In this document: positions 8,523 to 16,420 of the stretch, one piece after another
Numbering within the stretch: the stretch's first letter is position 1
Layout: every line of letters begins with the position of its first letter
NCBI RefSeq assembly: GCF_001545035.1
Contig: NZ_FCOJ02000066.1
Location: forward strand, 1-38,076
From: Caballeronia glebae
GTDB lineage: Bacteria > Pseudomonadota > Gammaproteobacteria > Burkholderiales > Burkholderiaceae
Reading direction: 5' to 3'
Length of the DNA stretch: 38,076 nt
Made by a program: the position numbers and the translations under genes
The notes under the pieces: model-generated
Database searches by the model: none
Told to the model about the DNA's origin: nothing
What the model saw: the letters and a program-made list of their open reading frames with translations, nothing else

Positions 8523-10336
8523 ATGTCGTCCCCGACCAAGGACAATGAAATCCTCCGCTACTACGAAGCGGAAATGCGCTATCTGCGCGAGGCGGGCAAG
8601 GAATTCGCCCGCGCGTTTCCCGACCGCGCGCGCGAGCTCGATATCGATCGCATCGGCGAGCGTGACCCGCACGTTGAACGCCTGTTCGAAGGCTTCGCGT
8701 TCCTGATGGGCCGCTTGCGTCACAAACTCGACGATGAACTGCCGGAACTGACCGAAGGCTTGGTCAGCATGCTCTGGCCGCACTATCTTCGAATGATTCC
8801 GTCGCTGTCGATTCTGGAGCTCACTCCGAACGCGGGCGCGATGCAAAAGCACGAGGTCGTCGAAGCGGGGCTCGAAGCGACTTCCGATCCGATAGCCACC
8901 GGCCTGAACGGGACCGACGAGGCACAGATCGAATGCGTGTATCGCACCACGCAAACGGTCGATCTGTATCCGTTGACATTGACCGAAGCCGGCGCGTACG
9001 CCCGCGAGGACGGCCGCTCGGTAATCCGCTTTCGTTTCTCGATTCAGCCGCAGACGCAGCGCGAACGTCTGCACGTACCGCGGCTGCGCTTTTACCTGAA
9101 CGCGGACCGCCCGGTGGCGCATGCGCTCTACGCTGCACTCACGGCCAAACCCGTCGCCGTGCAAGTGCGCGTACCGGGTTTCGCGGAAGATCGTCCCGGC
9201 GCGCCGCAATCGATGGAAGGCTTACGCCTCGCGCCAGCCGGCTTCGCCACCGACGAGCGCCTGTGGCCGAAAGCCGACAACGCTTTCGGCGGCTATCAAT
9301 TGCTGCTCGAATACTTCACGTTCCCCGAGAAGTTCATGTTCGTCGACTTGCTCGGCCTCGACATGACGGCGATCCCGAAGTCGGCCGCCTCGTTCGATGT
9401 CGAGGTCGTACTGGACAAATCCTATCCCGACGACATGCGCTTCACCGAGGAAAACGTGCGGCTGTATTGCACGCCGGTGATCAACCTGTTTCCGATCGCG
9501 GCCGATCCCGTTACGGTCACGCAATTCGAAACGGAATACCGCGTGCGGGCGCGCGAGCAGTACGGCTCATTGGTCGACATCTATTCGGTCGATACGGTCG
9601 AAGGCTTCGAGAAAGGCCGGCGCTTCGAATACGTGCCGTTCGCGGCGTTCAAGCATCGCGGCGGGATGCTGCGCCACGAGATGCCGGAGCGCTACTTCCA
9701 CACGCGTATGCGGCGCGGACCATCGGGGCGGTTCGATACATGGCTCGTGCTGGGCGGTCAGGCGTGGGAGAACGCGCAAAGCTTGCCGAAAGAAACGCTC
9801 TCGGTGACGGTCACGGGCACCAACGGCATGCTGCCGCGCAAGGCGCTGCGCGAGGCGGGCATCACGCGCATGCGCGGCGGCTTCACGAACGTGGGCGCGG
9901 TGCGCAATCTGACCGCGCCGACGCTGCCCGTGTATCCCCCACCGGCGACCGCTTTCAGTGGCGCGTGCTTTCGCATCTCGCGCCGAACTATCTCTCGCTG
10001 CTCAATGCGGAGATTCTGCGCGGCTCGCTCGCGCTTTATGACTGGACTGAAGGCGAACTCAACCGGCGGCGCATCGATGCGATCACGGACGTGCGCCACC
10101 GTCCGCTGCAAAAGCTCGTCAAGGGCGGCCTGATGCGCGGTGTCGAAGTCACCGTGACGCTCGACAGCACACGTTTCGCGGGCGACGGCGATCTGGACAT
10201 GTTCGGCGGCATGCTCAATCGCTTTCTCGGCCTCTATGCGGCGCTGAACTTGTACACGAAGCTCGTCGTCGTCTCACAGCCTTCGGGCAAGCATATCGAG
10301 TGGCCGGAGACGAAAGGCGAAGGAGCGCCATTTTGA
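8523..10336 (+). pseudogene. tssF: TssF baseplate protein, split by a frameshift
   Basis: TssF forms the T6SS baseplate wedge with TssG, TssE and TssK. The frame from ATG 8523 gives a clear TssF (ILRYYEAEMRYLREAGKEFA at the start, FLMGRLRHKLDDELPELTEG, LWPHYLRMIPSLSI) as far as LPVYPP at about residue 473. Past the C5 run at 9936-9940 homology continues one frame over (PTGDRFQWRVLSHLAPNYLS, then YDWTEGELNRRRIDAI) to TGA 10334-10336. Reading the two parts together needs one extra base and gives about 604 residues, the normal length. As written, translation ends at 10133 with about 60 unrelated residues and loses the C-terminal fifth. The run is not a canonical -1 slippery heptamer. It is either a true one-base deletion or a base-calling error. 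AAGGA at 8508-8512 precedes the start. Confidence 0.88.
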
Positions 10337-11379
10337 GCGCGCCGGATAAGCTGTTTGACGCACAGAGCCGCCAGTCCGATCGAACGCTGCTGCCAACGCT
10401 GCTCGATGATGCGACGCGGATGAACTTCTATCGGTTCTGCGAGCTGATCGAACTGGCCGCGCCCGATGCCGCGCCAATCGGCACGACCGATTCTCCCGGC
10501 ACGGAGCCGGTGCGCTTCCGCTCGCGTGGAAGGCTCGGGTTTCCCGCCCGCGAGATCGATCGTGTCGAATATGACGACGACAATCCGGACGCGCCGCCCA
10601 CCGTGCGCACGACGTTCCTCGGCCTGTATGGCGTGGACGCGCGCATGCCGTCGTACATCGTCGACGAGGTCGCGCAGAACCGCGATGGCGCGGAGCCGCT
10701 GTCGGCGTTTCTGGACCTGTTTCATCACCGCATTCTGACGCAGCACTATCGCGTGTGGCGCAAGTACCGCTATCCGGTCGGCTATCGCGAGGGCGGCAGC
10801 GATTCCGTTTCGCGCTGTCTGCTGAGCTTCGCCGGACTGGGACTTAGCGCGAAGCCCAACGCGCTTTCATCGGCGGTCGATCCGCGCAAGCTGATGTCGA
10901 TGCTGGGCATCACCGCGCAGAAGACACGCACGGCGGAAGGACTCGCGGGCGTGTTGCAGCACGCGGTGCCGGATGCGTCGATTACGGTCGAGGAGTTCTA
11001 TCCGGTGTGGCGCGCAGTGACCGATTTCGAGCCCGCGGCGCTCGGCGAGCAGTGTCTGCTCGGGCGCGGCTTCTATGACCGCGCGAACGCGGTGCGTGTG
11101 GTCATCACGCCGGATACGCGCGAGACGGTGCTCGATCTGACGCCGGGCGGGCACGCGCATCGGGAGGTGATGGCGCTGTTGCGTTTCTATCTGGGCTACG
11201 AAGGCGAGGCGCATCTGGAGATGCACGTTCGGCCTGAACTGATGCCCGATCCGGTGCTGGAGCCCAGGCAAACCAGTCTCGGATTGACGACGCAACTCGT
11301 CAACCGCACCGCTTCGACCGGCGAAACAGCACGCATCACGCGCGTGCATCTGGGGCGCTGGGATGGCGCCACCGCATAA
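10333..11379 (+). CDS. tssG: Type VI secretion protein TssG
   Basis: TssG is the second wedge protein of the T6SS baseplate and works as a complex with TssF. The 348-residue product has the expected family features: an early NFYRFCELIE segment, a PVRFRSRGRLGFPAREI strand region, LGLYGVDARMPSY (the LFG.xGPLP-like segment), HHRILTQHYRVWRKYRYP, and a late VNRTASTGETARITRVHLG. The favoured start is the rare codon TTG 10333, which overlaps the tssF stop (TTGA) and has GAAGGAG at 10319-10325 at ideal spacing. An in-frame GTG at 10300 has no such site. Translation is probably coupled to tssF, so the tssF frameshift, which ends translation about 200 bases early, could lower TssG yield as well. Confidence 0.93.
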   Translation: MSAPDKLFDAQSRQSDRTLLPTLLDDATRMNFYRFCELIELAAPDAAPIGTTDSPGTEPVRFRSRGRLGFPAREIDRVEYDDDNPDAPPTVRTTFLGLYGVDARMPSYIVDEVAQNRDGAEPLSAFLDLFHHRILTQHYRVWRKYRYPVGYREGGSDSVSRCLLSFAGLGLSAKPNALSSAVDPRKLMSMLGITAQKTRTAEGLAGVLQHAVPDASITVEEFYPVWRAVTDFEPAALGEQCLLGRGFYDRANAVRVVITPDTRETVLDLTPGGHAHREVMALLRFYLGYEGEAHLEMHVRPELMPDPVLEPRQTSLGLTTQLVNRTASTGETARITRVHLGRWDGATA

Positions 11380-11401
11380 ACCAAGAAGAGCAGGACAAGT
11401 C

Positions 11402-12160
11402 ATGCAGAAATACCAATCGAATGCTTCGGTCACGGGCCGCGTAGTGCAATGCGCAACGACCGCACTCGTCTCGGCGAGCCTTCTCACGATTGCTGGATGC
11501 GGCGCCTGGCAGGCCACCAAAGACGGCACGACGGACGCCGCGAAATGGGTTTTTACGACCCAAGTGAAGACGATGAACGTCGAACTGAGCGGACGTGCCG
11601 CGTTGAACGAAAACGCGACCGGCCTGCCACTCTCGACAGTGGTGCGGTTCTATCAACTTAAGGATTCAAAGACCTTCGCCCAACTCGAATACGTCCAGTT
11701 GCAAAACAACGATCTGGAATTGCTCAAAGCGGACCTGGTGGCCACCAAGGATGTCGTGTTGCGTCCGGGCGCGAGCGCGAGCGTCAGCGAGCCGATGCAG
11801 AAGGACGCTGAGTACGTCGGCGTGGTCGCGTTCTTCCGCACGCCGAGCAGTGCCGGAGTGTGGAAGCTGCTGATTCCGAAGAAGCAGTGGAAAGACACTG
11901 ATCCGGTGAAGATCAGCGTGCAAGGCAATCTGCTCACGATGGAGGGAGCGAATCCGAAGCCGGTCAAGCGCGATGCGCCGCAGCAGTCTGTGTCGAACGC
12001 CGGGGCGGCCGCTGCTTCGGCGGCATCGGGCGTGTCGGGCGCAGCCGCTGCGAGCAAGGCCGCCGCGCAGAACGTCAACTCGGCTGCCGATACGCTCACG
12101 AAGGCCAAGGCGAGCGGAAGTTCACTCTCGAAGAGCGCCGCCGGGCTCCTTTCCCATTGA
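11402..12160 (+). CDS. tssJ: Type VI secretion lipoprotein TssJ, with Ala-rich tail
   Basis: TssJ is the outer-membrane lipoprotein that binds the periplasmic end of TssM. The signal peptide ends in a lipobox (LTIAGC, Cys33); Gly at +2 fits outer-membrane sorting. The beta-sandwich domain follows, with VELSGRAALNENATGLPLST, VVRFYQLKD and a later DAEYVGVVAFFR strand. The family is usually 150-190 residues; this one is 252 because of a roughly 60-residue tail from about residue 190 that is almost all Ala, Ser, Lys, Gly and Asn. The ATG at 11402 is chosen over the upstream frame opening because the lipoprotein signal starts there and AGCAGGAC precedes it. It lies 22 bases after tssG. Confidence 0.93.
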   Translation: MQKYQSNASVTGRVVQCATTALVSASLLTIAGCGAWQATKDGTTDAAKWVFTTQVKTMNVELSGRAALNENATGLPLSTVVRFYQLKDSKTFAQLEYVQLQNNDLELLKADLVATKDVVLRPGASASVSEPMQKDAEYVGVVAFFRTPSSAGVWKLLIPKKQWKDTDPVKISVQGNLLTMEGANPKPVKRDAPQQSVSNAGAAAASAASGVSGAAAASKAAAQNVNSAADTLTKAKASGSSLSKSAAGLLSH

Positions 12161-12242
12161 GACCAGCCACGCCGCATCGAGCGGCGGATGGCCCGAACAC
12201 AGTTTCACCAACCAACCCACTAACCAACCAAGCAAAAACATA

Positions 12243-12755
12243 ATGAAGCACTTTCTCTCTCTCACTGCCTGCGCGCTCTCCGTATCCATCCTGACCGCCT
12301 GCGCCACCGGTCCGAATCGCGACGAGGAAATCGCGTTGAACCAACAAGTCGGCATCGAGGTGACGCAGACCAAGGAAGGCGTGCAGGTGCGCCTGCCTGA
12401 TCGCGTTCTGTTCGATTTCGACAAGTCGGTTCTGCGTAGCGATTCGGGGCCGGCCATCCAGCGCGCAGTCGTGTTGCTCAAGCGTAGCCAGAAGTCGGTG
12501 ATCGTCGAGGGCCATACCGATAACACCGGCACGCATGAGTACAACCAGGCGCTCTCCGAAGCCCGTGCGAAAACGGTAGCGAATGCGCTGGAGCAGCGCG
12601 GCATCGCAGCCTCGCGCGTCACCACGAAGGGCTTCGCTTACGATCGTCCGGCGGCGAGCAACGACACGCCAGCGGGTCAGGCCAAGAACCGCCGCACGGA
12701 AATCGTGGTGGTCGGCGAGTCGCTCGACGCGATCATGGGTAAGTCGAAGCGTTAA
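12243..12755 (+). CDS. OmpA-family lipoprotein (TagL-like peptidoglycan anchor)
   Basis: A 170-residue lipoprotein: signal peptide with lipobox LTAC (Cys20), then an OmpA-C domain at about residues 50-160. The peptidoglycan-binding motif is complete (FDFDKSVLRSDS, VEGHTDNTGTHEYNQALSEARA, KNRRTEIVV). In T6SS loci such proteins attach the membrane complex to the cell wall when TssL lacks its own peptidoglycan-binding domain. It is the last gene of the T6SS run, 82 bases after tssJ and before a hairpin. The start has no visible Shine-Dalgarno; the leader (12207-12242) is an A/C-rich stretch with two copies of AACCAACC. A general Pal/OmpA-like envelope role is the alternative if the gene is not co-regulated. 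Confidence 0.88.
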   Translation: MKHFLSLTACALSVSILTACATGPNRDEEIALNQQVGIEVTQTKEGVQVRLPDRVLFDFDKSVLRSDSGPAIQRAVVLLKRSQKSVIVEGHTDNTGTHEYNQALSEARAKTVANALEQRGIAASRVTTKGFAYDRPAASNDTPAGQAKNRRTEIVVVGESLDAIMGKSKR

Positions 12756-12785
12756 CGCATAACGAAACGCCCTAGCTTAACCACT

Positions 12786-12821
12786 GATCGTCACGGCGCA
12801 TCCACACGCGCCGTGACGATC
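12786..12821 (+). terminator. Hairpin terminator after the T6SS genes
   Basis: A perfect 14-bp inverted repeat (GATCGTCACGGCGC at 12786-12799, its complement at 12808-12821) encloses an 8-base loop. It sits 30 bases after the last T6SS gene and is followed by CCCGCCCCTTTCT, with a short T run only. It probably ends the T6SS transcript. Confidence 0.7.
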
Positions 12822-12897
12822 CCGCCCCTTTCTAAAGACTTTCTCCCTTGCGCCGATAAACACCGATCAAACCCACCACTAGAACAGGGCCAGAACG

Positions 12898-15174
12898 GTG
12901 CAGAGAGGCGCCAACGATTTCCTCGGGACCATCGGCGACAACATCGCCAGGAACCTGCCGTACATCGAATACGCACGCCGTTTCGATGGGCTCGGTCTCG
13001 CTCCGCTCGGCGTGCTGATCGCCGCGTGCGGAACCTTCTTCGTGCCGCTGCCGTGGAACGTGCTGCTCGCCGCGCTCGTCTTCGGCGCGGTCATCGTCGT
13101 GCATCGCATGCACGAAGCGAATCGCAAGATCTTCGTCGCGCGTCAGGTCGCGCACGGGCTGCTTTCCATCGCCGAGGACTGCCTCAAGCTGCTGTCGCTC
13201 GAAGGCCGCATCATGTGCATCTCCGAAGTCGGCGGACGTCTCATCGAAGCGGACTGTGCCGATGATCTCGTCGGCGTCGACTGGCTCGCGCTCTGGGACG
13301 GTCCCGATGCGCGGCAAGCCTTCGAGCGCGCGAAAGCGGGTGAATCGACGTCGTTTTCGGGAACCTGCCGCACGATCAACGGCCGCGCGAAATGGTGGAC
13401 ATCGACATTCGCGCCCGTCTACGGCGAGCACGGCAACGTGAGCGCGGTGCTCTGCAAGTCGCGCGACATCACCGCGGAAGTGGATCTCATCGAGGAATTG
13501 CGCGGCAACGCGCGCGTGCAAAAGGACATGGAAGATCACGTCGACGCCGTCTTCTGGACCGCGACGAACGATTTCCGCGAGCTTCTGCACGTGAGCTCCG
13601 CGTTCGAGCGCATGTGGGAAATGCCGATGTCCGCGCTCGAAGCCGATCAGACCGCATGGTCGCAACGTGTGCATCCGGAAGATCTTCCCGCGCTGCGCGA
13701 TGAAATGCGCACCGCCGTGAACACGGGCGCGGCCACGCAGAGCTACTTCCGTCTGTGCCTGCCGCACGATCGCACGCGCTGGGTGCGCGCGGACGTTTAT
13801 CCGGTCATCGAGGACGGCGCGGTGTCGCGCGTCGTGAGCGTGTGCGTCGATGCCACCGACGAGCGTCAGCGTCTACAGGAATTGCATCGGCTCGCGAACA
13901 CCGACAGCCTCACGGGTCTCGCCAATCGCAACGCGATGATGGACGCGCTCGTGAAGCGCTGCGAAGCGGGCGCGCCGTTCGCGTATCTCTTCATCGACAT
14001 CGATCGCTTCAAGTCGATCAACGACACGGCGGGACATATCGCCGGCGATGCCGTCCTGCGCGCGATCGCGAGACGCATCGAGGAAACGCTGCCCGAAGGC
14101 GCCGTGGCCGCGCGTCCGGGCGGCGACGAGTTCACCGTGATCCTGCCCGGCAACTTCGAACAGGAAAGCATCGCGCGCGCGTGCCGCAAGCTCTCGATCG
14201 CCTGCCATAGTCCGATCGCGATCGAGTGCAAGAGCGTGACGATGACATGCTCGATCGGCGTTGCGCTCTATCCCGAACATGGACGCACGCCCGAGGCGCT
14301 CTTCATCAGCGCCGACATGGCGATGTACGCCGCGAAGCGCGCGGGCCGCAACACCTTCCGCGTATTCGGCGATCGCGAAAAGGACGATCTCGCGCGCGCG
14401 CATCTCGAAGCGCAACTGCACGGCGCGATTCGCGAGAACGAGTTCGTGTTGCATTTTCAGCCGCAATATTGTGTCGATTCGGGCGCGCTCGTCGGCGTCG
14501 AGGCGCTGTTGCGCTGGAGTCATCCGCAGCTCGGGTTGCTCGGTCCCGGCGCGTTCGTGCCGGTGCTCGAAGAGAGCGCGCTGATCGTCGAGGCGGGGCA
14601 CTGGGTCATTCGCGAAGCCGTGCAGGCGGCGTCGCAACTCGCGCTCGCGTTGCCGCAGGCTTGCTCGGTGGCGCTCAACGTGTCGCCGAAACAGTTCCGC
14701 GATCCGCGCCTCGTGTCCGTGCTGAGGCACGCGATCAAGCGCGCCTGCATCGATTCGAATCGCATCACGCTTGAGATCACCGAATCCGCGCTGATCGAGA
14801 ACATCGACGACGCGCAAGACGTGCTGTCGAGTGTCCGCGCGATGGGCGTGCGCATCGCCATCGACGATTTCGGCACGGGCTATTCGAGTCTCAGCTATCT
14901 CGCGCGTTTTCGGCCGGACGTGCTGAAGCTCGACAAATCCTTCGTCGACAACATCGCGACCGATGCGATGGTGCGCACGGTTGTCGAAGGCGTGATCGAT
15001 CTCGCGCACAAGCTCGGCGTGACGGTGGTCGCGGAAGGCGTCGAGACGCAGGAGCAACTCGACATGCTGCGCGCTGTGCACTGCGACAAGGTGCAGGGCT
15101 TTCTGCTCAGCCGCCCCGTACCGCTCGCGAGCCTGATGGCGCTGGCCGGCGCGCAGGAAGCAATGCTGCGCTGA
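12898..15174 (+). CDS. PAS-GGDEF-EAL c-di-GMP synthase/phosphodiesterase
   Basis: A 758-residue membrane-bound c-di-GMP enzyme. Two hydrophobic segments lie at about residues 32-68, then two PAS-like regions (about 75-185 and 190-320, the second with WSQRVHPEDLP). The GGDEF domain (about 330-490) has an intact GGDEF at 408-412 and FIDIDRFKSIND. The position five residues upstream of GGDEF lacks the RxxD inhibitory site. The EAL domain (about 505-750) has EALLRW at 535-540, LNVSPKQF, ITESALIE, DDFGTGYSSLSYL and AEGVET, all expected for metal binding and catalysis. Both activities could therefore exist, though in many such fusions one is regulatory. GTG 12898 is used and has a weak ribosome-binding site. 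It is separated from the T6SS genes by a terminator. Confidence 0.93.
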   Translation: MQRGANDFLGTIGDNIARNLPYIEYARRFDGLGLAPLGVLIAACGTFFVPLPWNVLLAALVFGAVIVVHRMHEANRKIFVARQVAHGLLSIAEDCLKLLSLEGRIMCISEVGGRLIEADCADDLVGVDWLALWDGPDARQAFERAKAGESTSFSGTCRTINGRAKWWTSTFAPVYGEHGNVSAVLCKSRDITAEVDLIEELRGNARVQKDMEDHVDAVFWTATNDFRELLHVSSAFERMWEMPMSALEADQTAWSQRVHPEDLPALRDEMRTAVNTGAATQSYFRLCLPHDRTRWVRADVYPVIEDGAVSRVVSVCVDATDERQRLQELHRLANTDSLTGLANRNAMMDALVKRCEAGAPFAYLFIDIDRFKSINDTAGHIAGDAVLRAIARRIEETLPEGAVAARPGGDEFTVILPGNFEQESIARACRKLSIACHSPIAIECKSVTMTCSIGVALYPEHGRTPEALFISADMAMYAAKRAGRNTFRVFGDREKDDLARAHLEAQLHGAIRENEFVLHFQPQYCVDSGALVGVEALLRWSHPQLGLLGPGAFVPVLEESALIVEAGHWVIREAVQAASQLALALPQACSVALNVSPKQFRDPRLVSVLRHAIKRACIDSNRITLEITESALIENIDDAQDVLSSVRAMGVRIAIDDFGTGYSSLSYLARFRPDVLKLDKSFVDNIATDAMVRTVVEGVIDLAHKLGVTVVAEGVETQEQLDMLRAVHCDKVQGFLLSRPVPLASLMALAGAQEAMLR

Positions 15175-15359
15175 AGCGCGCGTGTTCCCGCCCGCGCGGG
15201 CCGGCCGGCGTTATCATCACGGCATTCGCGGGTGCGAGCCGGCAACGCAGGATGGACGAATGAGCCACCTGACGTGCGGCGTGTCGATCGGTTCGATGTG
15301 CGAGGCGCTCGCCCGCATGGGCGGCGTATGACGGCGATTGTTTCCGACGGAGAGAATCG

Positions 15360-16019
15360 ATGAAGAACTCATGTTCACGCGTTTCGATAGCAGCGCTCGG
15401 CTTCGCGATCGGCTCCGTCGCGTTCGGCCAGTCCGCGCCGCCGTGCCCATCCGCGAACGAGCCGATCGGCGCTAACGCAAGCACGCTGATTCAGGTTCGC
15501 GACTTCACGCCGGTGAGTGGCGAAGGCGGCGCGTCGCATTTTCTCGGCTCGCGGCTGCGTTCGGCGCGCAACGCGGTGAAGGTGGACCAGAACGCATCGG
15601 CGCTCGCGGACGACATCGTCAAGGCGCTGAACGCGAAGGGCCTCACCGCGTGTCACATGACGGCCGAATCGCCGCCGCCGACATCGGGCTGGCTCGTGAG
15701 CGGCGAGTTCGACCAAACGCTGTCGAGCGGATTCGGCGCCGCGTTGCCGTCGATGGGTTCGTCGGACAAGACGCCCAACGCGCACGTCGCCGTGCAGCTC
15801 GCCAATCTCGCGGCAAGCCCGGACGCCGCGCTCGCGCAGATCGACACGAGCGGCGAACTGAAAGGGCAGAAATCGGCGGCCGCGCCGAAGCCCTACGGCG
15901 CGGCGGCGCGCTTCGTCATCAACAAGACTGAAGCAATCTCGTCGCTCGACGATCTCGCCGCGAAGATCGCCGATCAGATCGCGGCGGAGAAGGCGAAGCT
16001 CGAAGGCGGCGGGCAGTAG
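15360..16019 (+). CDS. Small periplasmic protein, possibly DUF4410-like
   Basis: A 219-residue protein with a signal peptide (hydrophobic core SIAALGFAIGSVAFG, likely cleaved before QSAPP). The mature part begins with a STLIQVRDFTPVSGEGG strand, then a helix with ALADDIVKALNAKGLTA and a SGWLVSGEFDQ strand. This order resembles DUF4410-type envelope proteins, but the match is from memory and weak. The C-terminus is helical and Lys/Glu-rich. ATG 15360 is preceded by GGAGAG. It is 185 bases after the c-di-GMP gene and faces the small - strand gene next to it, 6 bases away. No function can be assigned. Confidence 0.75.
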   Translation: MKNSCSRVSIAALGFAIGSVAFGQSAPPCPSANEPIGANASTLIQVRDFTPVSGEGGASHFLGSRLRSARNAVKVDQNASALADDIVKALNAKGLTACHMTAESPPPTSGWLVSGEFDQTLSSGFGAALPSMGSSDKTPNAHVAVQLANLAASPDAALAQIDTSGELKGQKSAAAPKPYGAAARFVINKTEAISSLDDLAAKIADQIAAEKAKLEGGGQ

Positions 16020-16025
16020 CGCGCA

Positions 16026-16283
16026 TCACGCTTCCGAATCGCGCTTGCCTTTCGGATGATCGGCGCTCGCGTCCGGCTCGGTATCGGGAACGATGTGATC
16101 GTGCTCGGGCGTGTACGGGCCTTCCTCGGGATGATCCTTCCCCTTGGGAACGAGCGTCGCGTCCATGTTGCCGTGCTCGCGCTGCTCGATCGTGCCATCG
16201 CTTTTCTCTTTCACGTCGCCCGGGCCGAGCGCTTCCCGGCGTTCATCCGCGCGCTGCACGGGATCTGACGGTTCGCGGTTCAT
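16026..16283 (-). CDS. Small acidic hydrophilic protein, unknown
   Basis: The ATG complementary to 16281-16283 is preceded by GGAG at correct spacing and opens an 85-residue frame. The product is rich in Asp, Glu, Lys, Pro and His, has no hydrophobic segment and looks largely disordered (for example EEGPYTPEHDHIVPDTEPD). Similar short charged proteins are common in Burkholderiaceae genomes and many are stress-related, but I cannot name this one. The frame is open much further upstream, where it is antisense to the exporter; the ribosome-binding site argues for the short form. It converges on the gene at 15360-16019. Confidence 0.65.
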   Translation of the reverse strand: MNREPSDPVQRADERREALGPGDVKEKSDGTIEQREHGNMDATLVPKGKDHPEEGPYTPEHDHIVPDTEPDASADHPKGKRDSEA

Positions 16284-16420
16284 TGCATTCTCCTGAAGTG
16301 TCGTCGATGACGCAGCAAGCGCCATTCCGCGCGCGCGAATCACAGCGCAAGATCTGGAGTGCCGGCGGGCGCCGCATCCGTGACGATGAGCTAACTCATC
16401 TTCGTTCCGGAGCACTTCCG

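Noticed and set aside
9933..9941. Programmed -1 frameshift in tssF
   Set aside because: The context TAT CCC CCA is not an X-XXY-YYZ heptamer, and intact TssF genes do not need frameshifting. A deletion or sequencing error is simpler.
8933..10336. A long second open frame across tssF that could be taken as a separate gene
   Set aside because: Only its part after about 9940 matches the TssF family; before that it is an Arg-rich shadow of the true frame. It is the 3' part of tssF after the frameshift.
13873..15081. 402-codon open frame opposite the GGDEF-EAL gene
   Set aside because: Arg/His/Ala-rich antisense shadow of a high-GC gene; the + strand frame has all catalytic motifs.
15180..15240. 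Riboswitch or sRNA in the GC-rich gap after the c-di-GMP gene
   Set aside because: Short CCCGC/GCGGG stems only, no recognisable riboswitch core and no T tract.
15260..15331. 23-codon frame (ATG to TGA) in the gap before the periplasmic protein gene
   Set aside because: Only a loose AGGA upstream, no family match and GC-rich random-looking content. Not enough to call a gene.
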